Shown one piece after another: positions 6,257 through 9,418 of a stretch of 9,418 nt of DNA. The notes beneath the pieces are model-generated. The model worked only from the letters and a program-made list of their open reading frames with translations. It made no database searches and was not told where the DNA came from. Made by a program: the position numbers and the translations under genes. This DNA is from an uncultured Clostridia bacterium (GTDB lineage: Bacteria > Bacillota_A > Clostridia > TANB77 > CAG-508), in contig CALYAC010000036.1 of NCBI GenBank assembly GCA_944393405.1, positions 1 through 9,418 on the forward strand, given 5' to 3'. Positions within the stretch are counted from its first letter, which is position 1. Each line of letters opens with the position of its first letter.

Positions 6257-6280
6257 GCCGATATCCCCCCGGATCATTTT
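6233..6280. terminator. Bidirectional terminator overlapping the GIY-YIG 3' end
   Basis: AAAATGATCCGGG (6233-6245) pairs perfectly with CCCGGATCATTTT (6268-6280). Inside, after a 2x2 mismatch, GATATC (6248-6253) pairs with GATATC (6260-6265) around a 6-nt loop holding the stop codon. The stem serves two converging transcripts: the GIY-YIG gene from the left and the amidohydrolase operon, whose stop is 30 nt to the right. The T runs are short on both strands. Confidence 0.75.
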
Positions 6281-6309
6281 GCGTGATATGACCGGAGAAA
6301 ATATTTTAA

Positions 6310-7404
6310 TTACAGCAGTCCGAGCCCTTTTGCAACGATCATGATGAAGTCCTGTACATTCGTGACGATCGTAGTCGCGGCAAGGCTTCCGCGGTCCAGA
6401 AGCTTATTGACTACAAATTCATCGGCGTCTACTGTATAGAGGAATACGGGGCGTACCGTACCGTCTTCAAGCACACGGTAGGACGGCGTCATATTTCCCG
6501 TAGCAATGGTGTGGAGCATGGTGGCAAGGCAGATGACCGTGGTAGATTTTTTGATCATGCTGCGCATTGCGGTCTGTCCGTCATAAGCGTTTCCGATGAC
6601 CTCGGGGAGCGGCCCGTCGTCGCGGATGGAGCCGGTAAGGACGAAAGGAACGTTATTTTTGACACAGCTGTACATGATCCCGTTATCAATCTTGTAGTCG
6701 TCAATAAACTGTGCGATGGAACCACTTTTTCTTACGCGGTTGATGACGTCAAGATGATTGTAATGTCCGTTGGGCTGGGATTTCTGTGTATAGATATCCT
6801 GTCCGAGGGCAGTGTGGAACATAGCGCCTTCCAGATCGTGGGTCGCCAGTGCATTTCCGGCCATCAGACCATCTACATAGCCGTTTTCCACCATGGCCTG
6901 CATGGCACGTCTTGCATCCGCGTCAAAAGAGAATGCAGGTCCCATGACCCATATGATATTTCCGTGGTCTTTCTCGTATTTTAAAAGTTCAAAGAGCCGG
7001 TCATAGTCTCTGGCGTAGGATGTCTCGCGGCTCCTGCCCTGGCGGAAGACGAACTGGTCGCCCTCTGCCTCCTCCGGATCTTCAAAACCGGTGGAGTGCA
7101 GATAGATGCCCTCTTCGGCGTTTTCCGAGCGGCCCAGTATGACCTTGTCGTCAATCTCAAGATTGCGGTTCTCCACGACTTTTAAAGTCCCGTCATCGCA
7201 GAGCACGACGCTTGAGTCCATACGGCTCTCTTCGGCCAGCGTCCATTTCCCATTTATTTTGAAGTATTCAGGATACATGGAAGTGCTGTGGTAATTTTCG
7301 GGAGCAGCTCCTTTGATGGTTACTTTCTCCCATGCTGCATCCGGAGCATTGACAAAACGCTCCTGTGTGAAATCAGGTTCTCTGTATTCTGGTAAATGAA
7401 ACAT
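6310..7404 (-). CDS. TIGR00300 / LOR-SDH family protein (ornithine cyclodeaminase-like)
   Basis: A 364-residue cytoplasmic protein I recognise as the TIGR00300 (LOR/SDH region) family. Archaeal members and the C-terminal half of cyanobacterial AgrE/ArgZ act as NAD-dependent ornithine cyclodeaminases, making proline and ammonia. Visible signatures are WVMGPAFSFDADAR (152-165), GYVDGLMAGNALATHDLEGA (175-194), DNGIMYSCVKNNVPFVLTGSIRDDGPLPEVI (240-270) and a C-terminal VDADEFVVNKLLDRGS (325-340). The N-terminus begins near the middle region of the archaeal proteins (NYHSTSMYPEYFKINGKW), so the usual first LOR/SDH subdomain seems absent, as does the arginine-dihydrolase domain of AgrE. AGAGGAG (7414-7420) precedes the ATG by 9 nt. 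It is second in an operon, 64 nt after the amidohydrolase. Proline formation from ornithine is a family-based inference. Confidence 0.85.
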   Translation of the reverse strand: MFHLPEYREPDFTQERFVNAPDAAWEKVTIKGAAPENYHSTSMYPEYFKINGKWTLAEESRMDSSVVLCDDGTLKVVENRNLEIDDKVILGRSENAEEGIYLHSTGFEDPEEAEGDQFVFRQGRSRETSYARDYDRLFELLKYEKDHGNIIWVMGPAFSFDADARRAMQAMVENGYVDGLMAGNALATHDLEGAMFHTALGQDIYTQKSQPNGHYNHLDVINRVRKSGSIAQFIDDYKIDNGIMYSCVKNNVPFVLTGSIRDDGPLPEVIGNAYDGQTAMRSMIKKSTTVICLATMLHTIATGNMTPSYRVLEDGTVRPVFLYTVDADEFVVNKLLDRGSLAATTIVTNVQDFIMIVAKGLGLL

Positions 7405-7468
7405 AGTTTAAAACTCCTCTTTTCTGTTAATGTAATGTCGGTGAAATATCGAGTCAGCAGAATCCGCA
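7405..7468 (-). other. Short intergenic gap inside the operon
   Basis: The 64 nt between the amidohydrolase stop and the TIGR00300 start contain the ribosome binding site of the second gene and no clear terminator or promoter, supporting co-transcription. Confidence 0.6.
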
Positions 7469-9115
7469 TCAGCGCTCATACACACACTGACCGTCCACAT
7501 AGGTCTGAATGACTTTGATTTTATCGATATCTTCAGCCGGAATATTCAGGATATCGTCGCTCAGCACGGCGAAATCTGCATGGTATCCGGGGGCGAGCAT
7601 TCCTGTATCAGGAAAACCTGCAGCCTGTGCGGAACCTGTTGTATAGAGTCTGATCGCTGTCTCGATATCTACAGCCTGGCCTTTTCCACAGTCTGACCCG
7701 TCGGCAGCAGTACGTGTCACTGCAAGCTTCAGGCCGGGAAAAGGATCAGAGGGATCTGACCAGAAAGTAGCCGGGGCATCAGTTGAGAAGCCCAGGGAAA
7801 CACCTGCATCCAGCATATCCTTATAAGGATAGCACTGTTTTAACCAGTCTGCACCGAGATTGGAGAGATAGCTTTTGCTCTCCGCATACGGGAAGATTGG
7901 CTGGGACACAAAGGAGATGCCGTGTTCGGCGGCTTTTGTGATACTGTCTTTGGAGGGATCTGTGACATGCTCCACCCGCACATATGGAATATCACCTGTT
8001 GTCCATGGCGCTTCCTGACATGCCCGGTCGATCATTCTTGCGATAGCCCTGCCGCCCATAGCGTGCATGGAGAGCTGGCAGTGATTTTCTTTACAGAAAG
8101 CAATGGCAGTTTCCACAAGGTGATCGCTGCATACGGAGATGCCGTATTCATCTTCAGAGCCGTAATAAGGCCGGTTCATCCATGCAGTCCGTCCGGAGAT
8201 GCTGCCGTCTCCGATAAGCTTTAAGCCTGCTGCGAAGATCTGACGGTTCCGGTCGTATCTTTCTTCCGGGATATGGAATCCTTTATCATCTGCAAAGAAA
8301 TCCCACATGTAGTAAACACCGACCCTCTGATGGAAGCCTCGCTTTGCGGCTGCCTCATAGACCGGTATATTATCGCTTTCGTCCAGATTGCCCATATCAC
8401 AGATCGTAGTGATGCCCTGGGAGATGAGAACCCCGCCCAGCTCCAGCAGGTTGTCCACATGCTGTTCGACAGATTCCTGCGGCATCAGAGGTACGATCAG
8501 GTTACGGGCATTCTCCTTGAGGACCCCCGTGGGTTCGCCGTTTTCGTCTCTCTCGATCTCTCCGCCCGGCGGATCCGGTGTATTTCTGTCAATGCCTGCC
8601 AGTCCGAGTGCCATGCTGTTGACGCAGCGGATATGTGCGCATGTACGCATAATGGATACAGGGGAATCACTGCAGCCCCGGTCCAGATCATAGCGGGTGG
8701 GAGAACGCTTCTCGAGAAGTCCCTGCTCGTCATAGCCCCATCCTTCGATCCATTCTCCGGCGGCCTGTTGTCCGCGGCGTTCTCTGACTGCCTCGACAAG
8801 ATCTTCTATAGAATTGATCTCCGGCGGCATCGCCGTGATCTTCTTGCGGAAATCCGCAAGCATGACCGGATGCATATGGGCGTCCACAAATCCGGGGATT
8901 ACGCGTCTGCCCTTCAGGTCAGTCACTGAAGAAACTCCATCCTGTGCGTACGGCCGACCTGAAATTATTTCTGCATATTCTTTTGGCATGTCGGATTCTG
9001 TTCCGATCCAGATGATGCGTCCTCCTTCGACAACCATAATGTCTGCGTAAGGACAGCTGTCATCTGATGTAAATATTTTTCCATTAATAAAGATATGTTT
9101 TTCAGATTTTTTCAT
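7469..9115 (-). CDS. YtcJ-like metal-dependent amidohydrolase (Amidohydro_3)
   Basis: A 548-residue amidohydrolase of the YtcJ/NfdA-like group, usual length. Metal and catalytic residues are all visible: His80 and His82 in GFVDAHMHP, Lys299 in LKLIGDGS (likely bridging or carboxylated), His351 in SMHAMGG, His383 in VRVEHV and Asp446 in GFSTDAP. The small composite beta-sandwich is made by the N-terminal strands (INGKIFTSD...ADIMVVEGGRI) and the C-terminus (PGYHADFAVLSDDIL...VIQTYVDGQCVYER). No signal peptide is seen, so it is cytoplasmic. Relatives hydrolyse N-formyl, N-acyl or other amide bonds; the substrate here is unknown. AAAGGAG (9127-9133) is 11 nt before the ATG, and a strong promoter lies at 9141-9169. 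It heads an operon with the TIGR00300 gene and is divergent from an M20-like gene, which fits catabolism of amidated compounds. Confidence 0.93.
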   Translation of the reverse strand: MKKSEKHIFINGKIFTSDDSCPYADIMVVEGGRIIWIGTESDMPKEYAEIISGRPYAQDGVSSVTDLKGRRVIPGFVDAHMHPVMLADFRKKITAMPPEINSIEDLVEAVRERRGQQAAGEWIEGWGYDEQGLLEKRSPTRYDLDRGCSDSPVSIMRTCAHIRCVNSMALGLAGIDRNTPDPPGGEIERDENGEPTGVLKENARNLIVPLMPQESVEQHVDNLLELGGVLISQGITTICDMGNLDESDNIPVYEAAAKRGFHQRVGVYYMWDFFADDKGFHIPEERYDRNRQIFAAGLKLIGDGSISGRTAWMNRPYYGSEDEYGISVCSDHLVETAIAFCKENHCQLSMHAMGGRAIARMIDRACQEAPWTTGDIPYVRVEHVTDPSKDSITKAAEHGISFVSQPIFPYAESKSYLSNLGADWLKQCYPYKDMLDAGVSLGFSTDAPATFWSDPSDPFPGLKLAVTRTAADGSDCGKGQAVDIETAIRLYTTGSAQAAGFPDTGMLAPGYHADFAVLSDDILNIPAEDIDKIKVIQTYVDGQCVYER

Positions 9116-9140
9116 GCTGTTTTACACTCCTTTAGTGTCT

Positions 9141-9169
9141 ATGATAGCAGAATGGCCTGTTTTTGTCAG
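9141..9169 (-). promoter_or_regulatory. Sigma-A-type promoter of the amidohydrolase operon
   Basis: On the minus strand, CTGACA (9169-9164, five of six matches to TTGACA), a 17-bp spacer and TATCAT (9146-9141, five of six matches to TATAAT). It ends 25 nt before the start codon, leaving a short leader with the AAAGGAG ribosome binding site. Confidence 0.75.
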
Positions 9170-9241
9170 GAAAAATCTTTAAAAACCTTGTAAAATGAAA
9201 TAAAAAATGTTAGCATATAGAATATTTATGCAAACAGATAT

Positions 9242-9247
9242 TATAAT
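9242..9247 (+). promoter_or_regulatory. Candidate -10 box for the right-edge gene
   Basis: A perfect TATAAT in an A/T-rich stretch, with no good -35 box at 16-18 bp upstream. Transcription from here would enter the hairpin at 9260 almost at once. Confidence 0.35.
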
Positions 9248-9259
9248 TATGAACAGATG

Positions 9260-9297
9260 ACTCCGAGGCTGGAACAACAAGATGTCCGGAGTTTTTT
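9260..9297 (+). terminator. Terminator-like hairpin in the leader of the right-edge gene
   Basis: ACTCCG (9260-9265) pairs with CGGAGT (9287-9292) and six T follow (9292-9297). The loop is 21 nt and the stem is short. No plus-strand gene precedes it in the divergent region, so it would act as a leader attenuator for the gene at 9344 or end a very short RNA. No known riboswitch fold is recognisable in the 50 or so bases available. Confidence 0.5.
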
Positions 9298-9343
9298 CGT
9301 TTTATAAGGAGATATGTGAAGAAGTCGGAAAGGAGCATAAAAT

Positions 9344-9418
9344 ATGGCAATATCAGCCGAAGAGATAAAGAAGAGAGCATATGCGCTGAAGGATCAGATT
9401 ACACAGGACAGAAGAATT
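9344..9418 (+). CDS. N-terminus of a probable M20-type amidohydrolase (partial)
   Basis: The first 25 codons of a gene that leaves the window: MAISAEEIKKRAYALKDQITQDRRI. GGAAAGGAG ends 8 nt before the ATG, so the start is well supported. The pattern of an amphipathic helix ending in a DRR-like motif is how M20 peptidase/amidohydrolases (N-acyl-amino-acid deacylases) begin, just before their RxLHxxPE motif. Only this fragment is visible, so the assignment rests on a short stretch and on the neighbouring amidohydrolase operon. It is divergent from that operon. Confidence 0.55.
   Translation, partial: MAISAEEIKKRAYALKDQITQDRRI

Noticed and set aside
6511..6984. Plus-strand 157-codon ORF
   Set aside because: It lies fully opposite the TIGR00300 gene, which has clear family motifs and a ribosome binding site.
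8273..8929. Plus-strand 218-codon ORF
   Set aside because: It is antisense to the amidohydrolase, which keeps all its metal ligands, and shows no family motifs of its own.

Overview
The window looks like a low-to-moderate GC Bacillota chromosome, most likely a gut Lachnospiraceae. The evidence is AGGAG-type ribosome binding sites, a LytTR/GHKL two-component pair, a membrane-anchored family 3 glycoside hydrolase with inverted domain order, and a small MNYTY...-type GIY-YIG protein. The genus cannot be fixed from this sequence alone.

Left part (1-743): no intact gene is convincing. It holds a nearly 100-bp imperfect palindrome (48-143), short open frames of doubtful meaning, an array of four contiguous 23-bp direct repeats (365-456), and a decayed copy of a GIY-YIG gene (about 545-752).

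Middle part (744-6256), plus strand: a LytTR response regulator, a six- or seven-pass GHKL sensor kinase with its start a few bases past the regulator stop, then two hairpins including a terminator, and a 940-residue membrane-tethered GH3 enzyme. The sensor pair probably controls surface glycoside use, with the GH3 enzyme as the obvious candidate target; this is inferred from position only. A second, intact GIY-YIG cassette follows, with the same 23-bp repeat in front of it. The two related cassettes therefore lie in direct orientation on either side of the sensor/GH3 module.

Right part (6310-9115), minus strand: a two-gene operon, with a clear sigma-A-type promoter at 9141-9169, encodes a YtcJ-like metal-dependent amidohydrolase and then a TIGR00300 (LOR/SDH, ornithine-cyclodeaminase-type) protein. 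It converges on the GIY-YIG gene, and a long shared hairpin separates them. A divergent gene begins at 9344 and runs off the right edge; its first 25 codons resemble an M20-type amidohydrolase. Together these suggest breakdown of amide-bonded or N-acylated compounds and amino-acid catabolism, but the substrate is not visible.

The most noteworthy structure is the repeated GIY-YIG plus 23-bp-array cassette: one copy is dead, one is live, and the dead copy's 3' end appears to supply the leader and ribosome binding site of the response regulator.
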